Shown piece after piece: positions 23,940 through 31,195 of a stretch of 57,935 nt of DNA. This stretch comes from Oscillospiraceae bacterium (lineage in GTDB: Bacteria > Bacillota > Clostridia > Oscillospirales > Oscillospiraceae): contig JAGAMN010000033.1 of NCBI GenBank assembly GCA_017624715.1, positions 1 to 57,935 of the forward strand, read 5' to 3'. A program made the translations under genes and the position numbers. The stretch's first letter is position 1, and every line of letters begins with the position of its first letter. The notes under the pieces are model-generated. The model had not been told where the DNA came from and made no database searches. It saw nothing but the letters and a program-made list of their open reading frames with translations.

Positions 23940-25016
23940 ATGAAAAAAACCGCAGCATTGCTATTGGCCCTGTGCCTTTTGCTCAGCGGCTGCAGTACTC
24001 TGTTTGATGGCAGTTATTCCCACGAAGAGCCCCACACAAATCAAGGAGGGCAGCTGCCCCACGAAAATATCATCGCGTCCAATTACGACGGCCTGTGCAA
24101 AGCTCTGGCAGGCTTGGTGGAAAGTGGCTCGCAAAGCGGCATTATTTCCGTACCCAACTATGACCAATCCACCATATATACCGACCTGAATCAGGCAGTC
24201 AATCAAGTTCGCACCACCAACCCCATCGCCGCCTGGGCCGTCAATGATATCCAATGTGAATTAGGCTCCAACGGTGGACAGCTTTCCGTAGCTGTAACCG
24301 TTACCTACTTGCATGATCGGTCGGAAATTCGCAAAGTACACCGGGTATCCACTATGGAGGGTGCAAAGAATGTCATTGCCGGCGTATTGGACGATCACGG
24401 TACCGGCGTCCAGCTGCTGATCCCTAACTATTCTGCCACAGACTTCCAGCAATTGGTTGACAACTATGTGGATACCCATCCCCAATCTGTTATGGAACAT
24501 CCCCATGTGGTGGCAAATATTTTCCCGGAAACCGGCACAAGCCGATTGGTGGAGCTGAAATTTACTTGCCAAAACAGCCGGGACGCTTTGCGGGCTATGC
24601 AGAAGCAGGTACAGACTGTGTTTGAATCCGCAGCTGTGTATGTCAGCAGTTACAGCAAAGAGTCTGAGAAATTCGAGCAGCTCTACGCATTTCTGATGGA
24701 ATTCCTGGTAGAAGGCGATTATCTGCTGGAAACCTCCATTACCCCGGCATATAGCCTGCTCCGCCACGGTGTTGGCGACAAAAAAGCATTTGCAACTGTC
24801 TACGCTGCCATGTGCCGGGAAGCCGGTCTGGATTGCCAAATCGTAACCGGCACCCGTAACGGTGTCCCCTGGATATGGAATCTAGTCAAAGTAGACGGTG
24901 CATATCGCCACCTGGATCTGCTGCGATGCAGTGAACGGGGCGGATACACAACATATCTGGACAGTCAAATGGAGGGCTATGTCTGGGATTATTCCGGATA
25001 TCCTGCATCTGAATAA
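23940..25016 (+). CDS. Lipoprotein with degenerate transglutaminase-like domain
   Basis: A 358-aa lipoprotein with signal and lipobox LLSGCS (Cys18). The C-terminal 110 residues have the transglutaminase-like fold: 'AYSLLRHGVGDKKAFATVYAAMCREAGL', then 'NGVPWIWNLVKVDGAYRHLD'. The catalytic positions look lost. The expected GVC is GVGDK, and the His of HaWN is replaced (WIWN), while the Asp side (HLD) is kept. This suggests a non-enzymatic, binding role, in contrast to the intact homologue at 13557-14441. It probably forms an operon with the YitT gene. Confidence 0.75.
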   Translation: MKKTAALLLALCLLLSGCSTLFDGSYSHEEPHTNQGGQLPHENIIASNYDGLCKALAGLVESGSQSGIISVPNYDQSTIYTDLNQAVNQVRTTNPIAAWAVNDIQCELGSNGGQLSVAVTVTYLHDRSEIRKVHRVSTMEGAKNVIAGVLDDHGTGVQLLIPNYSATDFQQLVDNYVDTHPQSVMEHPHVVANIFPETGTSRLVELKFTCQNSRDALRAMQKQVQTVFESAAVYVSSYSKESEKFEQLYAFLMEFLVEGDYLLETSITPAYSLLRHGVGDKKAFATVYAAMCREAGLDCQIVTGTRNGVPWIWNLVKVDGAYRHLDLLRCSERGGYTTYLDSQMEGYVWDYSGYPASE

Positions 25017-25019
25017 AAT

Positions 25020-25045
25020 AAGGGCGTGCCTGTTGGCACGCCCTT
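25020..25045. terminator. Bidirectional terminator between convergent genes
   Basis: AAGGGCGTGCC (25020-25030) and GGCACGCCCTT (25035-25045) form a perfect 11-bp stem between the lipoprotein stop (25016) and the efflux-protein stop (25059). Confidence 0.8.
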
Positions 25046-25058
25046 GTGCTATGTACAA

Positions 25059-26222
25059 TCAATCCACCAGATCGAATGTGATCACCGTGTGATAAACGCC
25101 CCCGCCTTCCTTTTGGAGGGTATCATCAATGCGTTTTTTAATGCCCGCTTTTTGCCCTGCCATATCATGGGGCATAGCGACGTCGAAGATCAGATTGCTA
25201 TGGCCCGTGCCCCGGACCATTCGGAAATCATGCAGGGTCAGCCGGGGGTCAAAGGCTGTCAGAATGGCTTCTATTGCTTCTTTCGTCGCCTGGATCTCCG
25301 GGTCATCGGTGACCACGGGGTCGTAATGAATCACCAAATGGACCTGGTGCTTTTCCAGGCATAACCGCTCCATATCATCGATAATTTCATGGCATACCAG
25401 AGGATCTTCCTTCTGATCCATTTCCACATGGATGCTGGCGAACCGCTGGCCCGGGCCGTAGTCATGGACCATCAGATCGTGCCAGCCAAGGACACGGTCA
25501 TTGCCCTCCAGCACCTTGACGATGTTCTGCCGCAGCTCCGGGCTGGCAGCCTCACCCAGCAGGGGGCTGATGGTCTGCTTGGCCAGGTTGGCCCCGCTGT
25601 ACAGGATGAACAGCGCCACGGCCATACCCATGTAGCCGTCAACCGGCAGGCTGGTCAGCTTCTCCACCAGGGCTGCAACCAGCACTGCGCCGGTGGCAAT
25701 CACATCGTTGCGGCTGTCTGCGGATACCGCCAGCAAGGCGGTGGAATCAATGAGTTTGCCCAGCTTGCGGTTGAACAGGCACATCCAGAGTTTTACAGCC
25801 ATAGAGGCAACCAGCACCAGCATCAGCTGCAGGGATACCGCCACCGCGGTGGGGTTCAGAATTTTGTTCAGGGAGGTCTTTGCCAATTCAAAGCCGATGA
25901 CCACGATCAAAGCGGCAACAGCCAGGCCGGATAAGTACTCAAATCTTGCGTGGCCGTAGGGATGCTCGCTGTCCGCCGGTTTTTCCGCCAGCTTGAAGCC
26001 CACCAATGTCACAATTGAACTTGCCGCATCGGTAAAGTTATTCATAGCATCGGCCATAACGGAAACGGCACCGGCCAGGATACCTATCGCCAGCTTTGCC
26101 GCCGCCAACAGCAGATTGCAGACGATGCCCACTACGCCGGAGAGCTTGCCGATGGCCGCCCGGGTACTCGGTTCCTGGGGATTCTGATTTCGGATAAACA
26201 TTCTTAGTAATAGCTTTGTCAC
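25059..26222 (-). CDS. Cation diffusion facilitator (CDF) metal efflux protein
   Basis: A 387-aa divalent-metal/proton antiporter of the CDF family. It has six hydrophobic segments; the metal site in helix 2 is SVMADAMNNFTDAASS and in helix 5 'AVSADSRNDVIATG'. A cytoplasmic C-terminal domain (about 295-387) holds 'HDLMVHDYGPGQRFASIHVEMD'. Metal specificity (Zn, Mn or Fe) cannot be fixed from sequence alone; Asn in place of one Asp in helix 2 argues against a pure Zn transporter. The start is placed at GTG 26222 with a G-rich Shine-Dalgarno 6 nt upstream; ATG 26240 has poorer spacing. Confidence 0.9.
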   Translation of the reverse strand: MTKLLLRMFIRNQNPQEPSTRAAIGKLSGVVGIVCNLLLAAAKLAIGILAGAVSVMADAMNNFTDAASSIVTLVGFKLAEKPADSEHPYGHARFEYLSGLAVAALIVVIGFELAKTSLNKILNPTAVAVSLQLMLVLVASMAVKLWMCLFNRKLGKLIDSTALLAVSADSRNDVIATGAVLVAALVEKLTSLPVDGYMGMAVALFILYSGANLAKQTISPLLGEAASPELRQNIVKVLEGNDRVLGWHDLMVHDYGPGQRFASIHVEMDQKEDPLVCHEIIDDMERLCLEKHQVHLVIHYDPVVTDDPEIQATKEAIEAILTAFDPRLTLHDFRMVRGTGHSNLIFDVAMPHDMAGQKAGIKKRIDDTLQKEGGGVYHTVITFDLVD

Positions 26223-26290
26223 ACAAGTCCCCCCACGCATTACTCCGCCCGTAAGGACAGAGTAAACGGTTTCAAATGTAGGCTAAGCCC

Positions 26291-26725
26291 TTAAAACATC
26301 TTTTTAAGGTTTAGCTGCTTTTTATCTCCTGCATATCCGCAGCTATGATAAAACATATGAGCTTCTGTTCTCGTCATTCCAGAGACCAGCCGTACTCCTG
26401 CTGCACCTGTAGAATGTGCCCATTCTTCAACTTGTTGCAGTAACGCCTTTCCTATTCCATGATGTTTATGGCTTGATAATACTGCAATACCCATGATATT
26501 TTTCATATGTGGTGCATAGATCGCATCATAATCATTGGCGTGAATGTATCCGACCACAGTCTCCTCAGAAACGGCTACATATATTTTATCTGTTTTGCTG
26601 TTAAGCAGCCTGTTCATTTTTTGAATTGTTGCATCGAGCGGATATTGATATCCCATCTCTAAAGCATTCAGCTTCCAAATTGCAGATACATCGGATTCGT
26701 GTGCTTCACGAATAAGAACATTCAT
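26291..26725 (-). CDS. GNAT-family N-acetyltransferase
   Basis: A 144-aa single-domain acetyltransferase. It has 'ESDVSAIWKLNALEMGYQYP' at the N-terminus, 'GIAVLSSHKHHGIGKALLQQ' with the HxGIGKAL acetyl-CoA loop, and the C-terminal 'AHMFYHSCGYAGDKKQ'. The substrate is unknown. The ATG at 26725 overlaps the stop of the four-helix-bundle gene (ATGA) and AAAGGAGA precedes it, so the two genes are translationally coupled. Confidence 0.88.
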   Translation of the reverse strand: MNVLIREAHESDVSAIWKLNALEMGYQYPLDATIQKMNRLLNSKTDKIYVAVSEETVVGYIHANDYDAIYAPHMKNIMGIAVLSSHKHHGIGKALLQQVEEWAHSTGAAGVRLVSGMTRTEAHMFYHSCGYAGDKKQLNLKKMF

Positions 26726-27075
26726 TTCACATTCTCCTTTGCGGTTTTGCAAGAGGCGATGAGCAATCTGCGAATATTGCCGCACAGTTTCTCGGTGTAT
26801 TGATAGGTTGTACTATCGATTCTTTTGGTTTCATGCATCAATTTTAACCAATAACTCGTTTCGTTTGATTCTTTCAATGCGATTTCCAACTTTGCAACAA
26901 AGTCTTTCTTGCTCTGTGCGTACTGTGCTTCGTGAATATTAGCTCCAACCGATGTACCAGCCCTTGCAAGCTGATCGGTCATATAAGAACTTTTCGGTGC
27001 AGTGATACCATCCGCAAGATTCACAATCGCAACCGCAAATTCAAAAGACAACTCAAGTAATTTGTTTTCAGACAT
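26722..27075 (-). CDS. Four-helix-bundle protein (S23/IVP family)
   Basis: A 117-aa protein of the four-helix-bundle family first known from proteins encoded in 23S rRNA intervening sequences and related to the Avd accessory protein of diversity-generating retroelements. Signature segments are 'ELSFEFAVAIVNLADGI', 'LARAGTSVGANIHEAQYAQS', KKDFVAKLEIALKESNETSYW and 'LLIAS'. Such proteins form basic pentamers that bind nucleic acid. The start at 27075 follows AAGGTGATTGT. Directly upstream is a nested palindrome array, and no retroelement reverse transcriptase is present nearby. Confidence 0.85.
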   Translation of the reverse strand: MSENKLLELSFEFAVAIVNLADGITAPKSSYMTDQLARAGTSVGANIHEAQYAQSKKDFVAKLEIALKESNETSYWLKLMHETKRIDSTTYQYTEKLCGNIRRLLIASCKTAKENVK

Positions 27076-27120
27076 ACAATCACCTTCTTTCATGATCGTT
27101 ATAACACAATTCCTTGCGTT

Positions 27121-27299
27121 TTGCAATGATATATCGCATTCGCGATATGATATACGGCAATGCCGTGTGATATATTTGCGATGCAAATACGATATAATAT
27201 CCGTTCCTTCATATGCCGAAGGCATATATCATCGCATAACATTGCGATATCATATCGAAGATATATCACCCGTTCCGAAAGGAACGGATATCATTGCAA
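27121..27299. repeat. Nested palindrome array with TGATAT spacers
   Basis: TTGCAATGATAT (27121-27132) and ATATCATTGCAA (27288-27299) are a perfect 12-bp inverted repeat closing a 179-bp block. Inside are small hairpins (ATCGC/GCGAT, ACGGC/GCCGT, ATTTGC/GCAAAT, ATATGCC/GGCATAT, CCGTTCC/GGAACGG), each separated by a TGATAT-like spacer or its complement. The block sits 46 nt upstream of the four-helix-bundle gene and ends at the tRNA-Gly terminator. It is not a CRISPR: the hairpin arms differ and spacers are only 7 bp. Confidence 0.85.
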
Positions 27300-27336
27300 A
27301 AAGCCCCTTTTGTCTGATAGACAAAAGGGGCTTTTT
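27298..27336 (-). terminator. tRNA-Gly terminator
   Basis: AAAAAGCCCCTTTTGTC (27298-27314) and GACAAAAGGGGCTTTTT (27320-27336) form a perfect 17-bp stem with T runs on both strands, directly after the tRNA 3' end. Confidence 0.92.
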
Positions 27337-27339
27337 GCA

Positions 27340-27415
27340 TGGAGCGGGTGACGAGGCTCGAACTCGCTACCTCCACCTTGGCAAGGTGGCGCTCTACCGG
27401 ATGAGCTACACCCGC
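27340..27415 (-). tRNA. tRNA-Gly (GCC)
   Basis: On the minus strand the acceptor GCGGGTG pairs with CACCCGC, the anticodon arm is CCACC-TTGCCAA-GGTGG with anticodon GCC, the T loop has the usual GTTCGAG, and CCA is encoded after discriminator T. Confidence 0.97.
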
Positions 27416-27427
27416 GGAACAAGTGAC

Positions 27428-27455
27428 ATTATAGCACTAATTTTCATTTTGTCAA
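27428..27455 (-). promoter_or_regulatory. tRNA-Gly promoter
   Basis: TTGACA (27450-27455, minus strand) and TATAAT (27428-27433) have a 16-bp spacer and lie 13 nt before the tRNA 5' end. Confidence 0.85.
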
Positions 27456-27527
27456 CAAGAAATTTCGCTTTTTTTGAAAAACATTTTGCAGGGCCAGGGA
27501 CTCTCTCCCCCGCCCTGCAAAAATGCA

Positions 27528-27809
27528 TCAATCCTTCTTTTCTTTGCGCAAAAGCTTTGCGTATCCTGTGCCGTACTGGACACACCGGGACACCCGGCTC
27601 AAGGTCGCTGAGGAAATATCCCCCTGGGCAATGACCTGGTTATAGGTATTGCCATCCAGCAGCAGCCGCGCCGCCCGGACACGCTCCGCCATATTCTCAA
27701 TTTCCTTCTGTGTGCACAGATCCGCAAACAGCGCCTCACAATCCTCCACAGATTCCAGGCTGGTAATCAGCTCGTATAGTTCCTGAATACGCACTTGCTT
27801 ATCCGTCAT
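27528..27809 (-). CDS. YerC/YecD-family TrpR-like regulator
   Basis: A 93-aa TrpR-fold protein of the YerC/YecD family. The helix-turn-helix is 'AERVRAARLLLDGNTYNQVI' then 'DISSATLSRVSRCVQYG', the usual pattern with ISSATLSRV as the recognition helix. Family members occur across Firmicutes, often near tryptophan or helicase genes; the target is unknown here. GGAGGAG precedes the ATG at 27809. It lies 15 nt after the ABC ATPase stop on the same strand, so it may be the last gene of the amino-acid transporter operon. Confidence 0.9.
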   Translation of the reverse strand: MTDKQVRIQELYELITSLESVEDCEALFADLCTQKEIENMAERVRAARLLLDGNTYNQVIAQGDISSATLSRVSRCVQYGTGYAKLLRKEKKD

Positions 27810-27824
27810 GGCAGATCTCCTCCG

Positions 27825-28535
27825 TTATTCCGCGTCAAAACGACGGGTCAAAAATGCCCGGGTCTTTTCACTTTTCGGGTTATCAAAGACTTCCTCCGGG
27901 GTGCCCATTTCCTCGATGACCCCGTCTGCCATATATATTACCACATCTGCCACACATTTTGCAAATGCCATTTCGTGTGTAACCACGATCATGGTGTGAT
28001 TTTTTTGCTTTAAGCCCCGAATGACCCGCAAAACCTCATCTGTCAGCTCCGGATCCAGAGCGCTGGTGGGCTCATCAAAGCACAAAATCTCCGGCTGCAT
28101 GGCCAATGCCCGGGCGATGGCCACCCGCTGCTGCTGGCCGCCGGACAGCTGCCAGGGGTAGGCATCCAGCTTATCCGCCAGCCCCACTTGCCCCAGCAGA
28201 TTTTCCGCCCGGGTCTGAATATCGGATTTGTTACCGATTTTTAGCAATTTGGGTGCAAGGGCCACATTTTCCAGCGCCGTATACTGAGGAAACAGATTGA
28301 AATTCTGAAACACCAGTCCAAACTGCTGCCGACTTGCCGGTTTTCCTCCTACAAGGATTTCTCCGGAATCCGGTGTCTCTAAAAAGTTCAGACACCGCAG
28401 CAGCGTTGTCTTGCCGCTGCCGGAAGATCCGATGATTGCCAGCACCTGACCCTGCTCCAGGGTAAAGCTGACGCCCCGCAGCACCTGGGCTTTATCAAAT
28501 TGCTTTTGAAGTCCGTTTACCTGCAACAGTGCCAT
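27825..28535 (-). CDS. Polar amino-acid ABC transporter ATPase (GlnQ/ArtP type)
   Basis: The 236-aa ATP-binding subunit of a polar amino-acid importer. It has Walker A GSSGSGKTT, Q-loop GLVFQNFNLFPQYTALENV (the PxFNLFP signature of this subfamily), LSGGQQQRVAIARAL, Walker B ILCFDEPTSALDPEL and switch VTHEM. Its start lies 3 nt after the permease stop. With the two genes upstream on the same strand it makes a complete SBP-permease-ATPase importer. Confidence 0.95.
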   Translation of the reverse strand: MALLQVNGLQKQFDKAQVLRGVSFTLEQGQVLAIIGSSGSGKTTLLRCLNFLETPDSGEILVGGKPASRQQFGLVFQNFNLFPQYTALENVALAPKLLKIGNKSDIQTRAENLLGQVGLADKLDAYPWQLSGGQQQRVAIARALAMQPEILCFDEPTSALDPELTDEVLRVIRGLKQKNHTMIVVTHEMAFAKCVADVVIYMADGVIEEMGTPEEVFDNPKSEKTRAFLTRRFDAE

Positions 28536-28538
28536 ATT

Positions 28539-29186
28539 TTAACCTCTGAAATAGTTTAGCTTCTTTTCTGCGGTGCTGAACAGGATGGTCAGCAAACCGT
28601 TGAATACCAAATAAAATGCGCCTGTGTAGAACAGCGGCCAGATCAGACCGCTCTTAATAAAGGACTCTCCGGCCCAGATCACCTCGTACACCGCAATAAT
28701 CCGCGCCAACGCTGTATCCTTGACCAGGGTGATGATCTCATTGCTCATAGGTGGCAAAATCCGCTTGACCACCTGCAACAGCACCACCCGGAAGAAGGTC
28801 TGGGATCTGCTCAGCCCCAGCACCTGCCCGGCTTCCCATTGACCCTGGCTGATGCTTTCGATGCCGCCCCGGTAAATCTCTGCAAAATAGCAGGCATAGT
28901 TGATGGAAAATGCCACGATCACCGCTGTGAATCTGGGCAGTGCCCGCATATGGAACATCAAGCCCGGGCCATAAAAGATCACCATCAGCTGCAGCATCAG
29001 CGGTGTACCCCGGATGACCCATATGAACCCCCGGATCAGCCACCGCAGGGGCTTGATCCGGCTCATCGAACCGAAGCACACCAAAAGTCCCAAGGGAATG
29101 GAAAACACCAAAGTCAAAGCAAAGACTTTTAGTGTTTCCTCAAATCCCTGCAAAAGCTGCAGCGTTACCGACAAGAACTGCTCCAT
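28539..29186 (-). CDS. Polar amino-acid ABC transporter permease
   Basis: The 215-aa permease of the HisM/GlnP class. It has five hydrophobic segments with 'FIWVIRGTPLMLQLMVIFYG' near residue 60 and the EAA loop QGQWEAGQVLGLSRSQTFFRV (20 of these residues are family-conserved), which docks on the ATPase. 'INYACYFAEIYRGGIESI' is also typical of the family. It is predicted to form a homodimer because only one permease gene is present. It sits 5 nt after the substrate-binding gene. Confidence 0.95.
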   Translation of the reverse strand: MEQFLSVTLQLLQGFEETLKVFALTLVFSIPLGLLVCFGSMSRIKPLRWLIRGFIWVIRGTPLMLQLMVIFYGPGLMFHMRALPRFTAVIVAFSINYACYFAEIYRGGIESISQGQWEAGQVLGLSRSQTFFRVVLLQVVKRILPPMSNEIITLVKDTALARIIAVYEVIWAGESFIKSGLIWPLFYTGAFYLVFNGLLTILFSTAEKKLNYFRG

Positions 29187-29191
29187 AGCTT

Positions 29192-29977
29192 TTATTTGAT
29201 GTCCGCCAGGGTCAGATCGTACTTATCCGCAAGAGCCTGCAGCGTGCCGTCCTGCATCAGCTTTTTCAGAAAATCATTCAACTTAGCTGTCACATCGGAA
29301 TCCTTGCGGAAGCCAACGCCGTACTCTTCCTCGGTCAGGGAGAAGCTCTTGCCCAGGTCCGCATAGCTGGTGCCGGCGCCGGTCATATTGTTGGCCATGG
29401 TAATGTCGATGACACAGGCATCAGCGGTACCGGCGGCCACTTCCATCAGCGCATTGTCCTGATACTGTACCTCGATCAGATTGGTAAAGCCTGCAGCCTT
29501 GGCGGCATCTTCACCGGCAGAGTCATTCTCCACCGCAACAGTCAGATTCTTCATGCTGGCCACATCGGGATACTGGGCGATCTTGTCGGCCTTCATGACG
29601 ATGACCTGAGCATTCAGCACATAAGGAATGGAGCAGGAGGTGTTGTTCAGTACATCATCACTGATGGTCATGCCATTCCAGATCACATCGATCTGCTTGG
29701 TTTCCAGCTCCACAAATTTCTTACCCCAGTCGGCGATGACGAAAAATTCGATCTCCACACCCAATTCCTTTGCAAACAGGGTTGCCAGTTCTGCGTCAAA
29801 ACCGGTCCAGTTGCCGTTTTCATCCTTGAAATCCATGGGTGCATACTCGGTGATGCCGACGACGATCTTGCCTTTATTCTGAATATCCTTCAGATCCGAG
29901 CCGGACTCCTGGACACAACCTGCAAAGCAGCTCAGTGTAAGCAGCACAGCCATTACCATTGCAAACAGTTTTTTCAT
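29192..29977 (-). CDS. Polar amino-acid ABC transporter substrate-binding lipoprotein
   Basis: A 261-aa SBP_bac_3 (type II periplasmic-binding fold) lipoprotein, with signal peptide and lipobox SCFAGC (Cys20). It contains 'GKIVVGITEYAPMDFKDENG', 'FDAELATLFAKELGVEIEF', 'QIDVIWNGMTISDDV' and the hinge 'AVENDSAGEDAAKAAGF'. The ligand is probably a polar or charged amino acid; which one cannot be told. It is the first gene of the operon behind a good promoter. Confidence 0.94.
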   Translation of the reverse strand: MKKLFAMVMAVLLTLSCFAGCVQESGSDLKDIQNKGKIVVGITEYAPMDFKDENGNWTGFDAELATLFAKELGVEIEFFVIADWGKKFVELETKQIDVIWNGMTISDDVLNNTSCSIPYVLNAQVIVMKADKIAQYPDVASMKNLTVAVENDSAGEDAAKAAGFTNLIEVQYQDNALMEVAAGTADACVIDITMANNMTGAGTSYADLGKSFSLTEEEYGVGFRKDSDVTAKLNDFLKKLMQDGTLQALADKYDLTLADIK

Positions 29978-30024
29978 AAGAATCCATCCTTTCGTCCCCT
30001 GTGGGGATTTGTGTTGATGGCCGT

Positions 30025-30053
30025 ATTATACTTTATCGCTTTATCGTTGTAAA
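30025..30053 (-). promoter_or_regulatory. Promoter of the amino-acid transporter operon
   Basis: TTTACA (30048-30053, minus strand) and TATAAT (30025-30030) are 17 bp apart, with the ATG at 29977. The repeated GCGATAAAG words in the spacer could be an operator. Confidence 0.75.
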
Positions 30054-30176
30054 GTGCTAATTTGCAGTTTTTCTATCTTTTGTAGCCCTGCACAAAATCC
30101 GCTTTTGCTTTAGCGCTTTAGTTTGGTAAAGTTATACTGTTTACGAAATGTTTACAATTCCCGGCCCTTGCATCCG

Positions 30177-30205
30177 TTGACGGGCAATAATAATTATGCT
30201 ATATT
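30177..30205 (+). promoter_or_regulatory. Promoter of a 28-aa ORF
   Basis: TTGACG (30177-30182) and TATATT (30200-30205) are 17 bp apart, 32 nt before the short ORF's start codon. Confidence 0.65.
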
Positions 30206-30236
30206 GATAATGAAATCCAAGCAGGAGGTGGTTGCC

Positions 30237-30323
30237 ATGGTAAACGCAGCAAGCCGGGGGCTTTTGCGCGCAACTGTGGGACACCGCTCTGAAAGAAATA
30301 AAACGAGCATCGTAAGCGCATAA
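30237..30323 (+). CDS. 28-aa small ORF with promoter, RBS and terminator
   Basis: The predicted peptide is MVNAASRGLLRATVGH followed by RSERNKTSIVSA. It is basic (five Arg, one Lys, one His) with no signal peptide. GCAGGAGGTGG sits 8 nt before the ATG. A promoter lies upstream, and the stop codon falls in the first arm of an intrinsic terminator (30315-30354). This makes a compact monocistronic unit: either a small protein gene or a regulatory RNA with a translated leader. I do not recognise the family. It is divergent from the amino-acid transporter. Confidence 0.55.
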   Translation: MVNAASRGLLRATVGHRSERNKTSIVSA

Positions 30324-30358
30324 GCTGCACCGAAGAAGGGACAGCTTATGCGCTTTTT
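30315..30358 (+). terminator. Terminator overlapping the small ORF stop
   Basis: AGCGCATAAGCTG (30315-30327) and CAGCTTATGCGCT (30342-30354) form a perfect 13-bp stem followed by TTTTG. The ORF's TAA lies within the first arm. Confidence 0.88.
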
Positions 30359-30370
30359 GATATTCAAGCA

Positions 30371-30510
30371 AAAGCCTCCCTTGTGTAAAGGGAGGTGGCA
30401 CGGCCAAAGCCGTGACGGAGGGATTGTAGTTAACGTCAATCCGCGATGCAGATATTTACAACCCCTCAGTCAGCCTATCGGCTGACAGCTCCCCTTACAC
30501 AGGGGAGCCG
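30371..30510. repeat. MITE/REP-like hairpin repeat
   Basis: This is a block of short stems: CCTCCCTTGTGTAAAGGGAGG, CACGGC-caaa-GCCGTG, TCAGCC-tatc-GGCTGA and CTCCCCTTACACAGGGGAG. Blocks of this design (CTCCC..GGGAG plus GGCACGGC..GCCGTGAC) are dispersed non-coding repeats in Oscillospiraceae genomes. Related pieces occur at 42355-42480 and 45105-45135. No ORF or transposase is inside. Confidence 0.75.
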
Positions 30511-30624
30511 TGGATTGGGTTTTGAATTTTTCAAATATTTACAATTTATTCACAAAAGTTTGTATTGAATTGGGGAAGCATCTCACTCTATATATGTAGA
30601 GACAAACACGGGGAGGTGTTTCCG

Positions 30625-30648
30625 ATGAAGCAATCTACCCGGCGCTGA
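30625..30648 (+). CDS. Seven-codon leader ORF
   Basis: ATG AAG CAA TCT ACC CGG CGC TGA encodes MKQSTRR and is preceded at 8 nt by GGGGAGG, one of the strongest Shine-Dalgarno sequences in the window. It ends 53 nt before the lipoprotein gene. A promoter-like TTGAAT/TATATA pair (18-bp spacer) lies near 30569-30598. It may be a leader peptide that controls the downstream pair. Nothing beyond RBS strength and position supports translation. Confidence 0.4.
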   Translation: MKQSTRR

Positions 30649-30701
30649 TGGATGCAAAATTGCACCCCAGTGTCAAACAGTATTATTTTGGAGGTATTGT
30701 T

Positions 30702-31172
30702 ATGAAAAAAGTTTGTTGGTTTTTGATCCTTGTTCTTCTGCTGGGCTGCTTTGCGGGATGTCACCAGCAGCCGGCAGCAGGAGCTGCATTGACCCATGCT
30801 CAGAAGAGCGAAATTGAAGATGCATGGAAAAAGGCACACTCAGGAAAATTCCCCGGTTGGTATAACAAAGAGAGTGGTGATGCCGGCGGTTTCGTATGTT
30901 ATGGCACAGATAATGGCTATACCATCCTAATGAAAAACCCCAATGGCGGCTTTGATATGTTAACTAGCAATGATGTTGCTGGCTATACATTCAAGATGCC
31001 CCACCCTTTTTCTATGTACGCATATAAAGGCGGTGAATTTCATGACCTAAATGACGCTTATAGAAAAGGGTTTATCAGTCAAGACGCCATTGCAGCAGCC
31101 TTTCAGGCCCATAAAGAATATGTTTGTTCTGCTTATCCCGAACTGGCAACAATCTGGGACTATGATAAATGA
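30702..31172 (+). CDS. Small lipoprotein of unknown function
   Basis: A 156-aa lipoprotein with a signal ending in CFAGC (Cys20). The mature part has no domain I recognise. It is mixed alpha/beta with a Trp/Gly/Tyr-rich stretch (KFPGWYNKESGDAGGFVCYG) and a helical C-terminus. GGAGG is 7 nt before the ATG. The subtilase gene follows 23 nt later on the same transcript, so this may be a partner, substrate or inhibitor of that protease. Confidence 0.7.
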   Translation: MKKVCWFLILVLLLGCFAGCHQQPAAGAALTHAQKSEIEDAWKKAHSGKFPGWYNKESGDAGGFVCYGTDNGYTILMKNPNGGFDMLTSNDVAGYTFKMPHPFSMYAYKGGEFHDLNDAYRKGFISQDAIAAAFQAHKEYVCSAYPELATIWDYDK

Positions 31173-31195
31173 GCACAGCTACGGAGGAAATAATA

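Noticed and set aside
26722-27075. Diversity-generating retroelement
   Set aside because: The four-helix-bundle protein is Avd-related, but no reverse transcriptase, template repeat or variable repeat is visible nearby.
27121-27299. Palindrome array as a CRISPR
   Set aside because: Repeated units are 7-bp spacers between different hairpins, the whole block is closed by one inverted repeat, and no cas gene is present.
27002-27634. Plus-strand frame covering the palindrome array and tRNA-Gly
   Set aside because: It spans a tRNA, its terminator and the array, and is antisense to supported genes.
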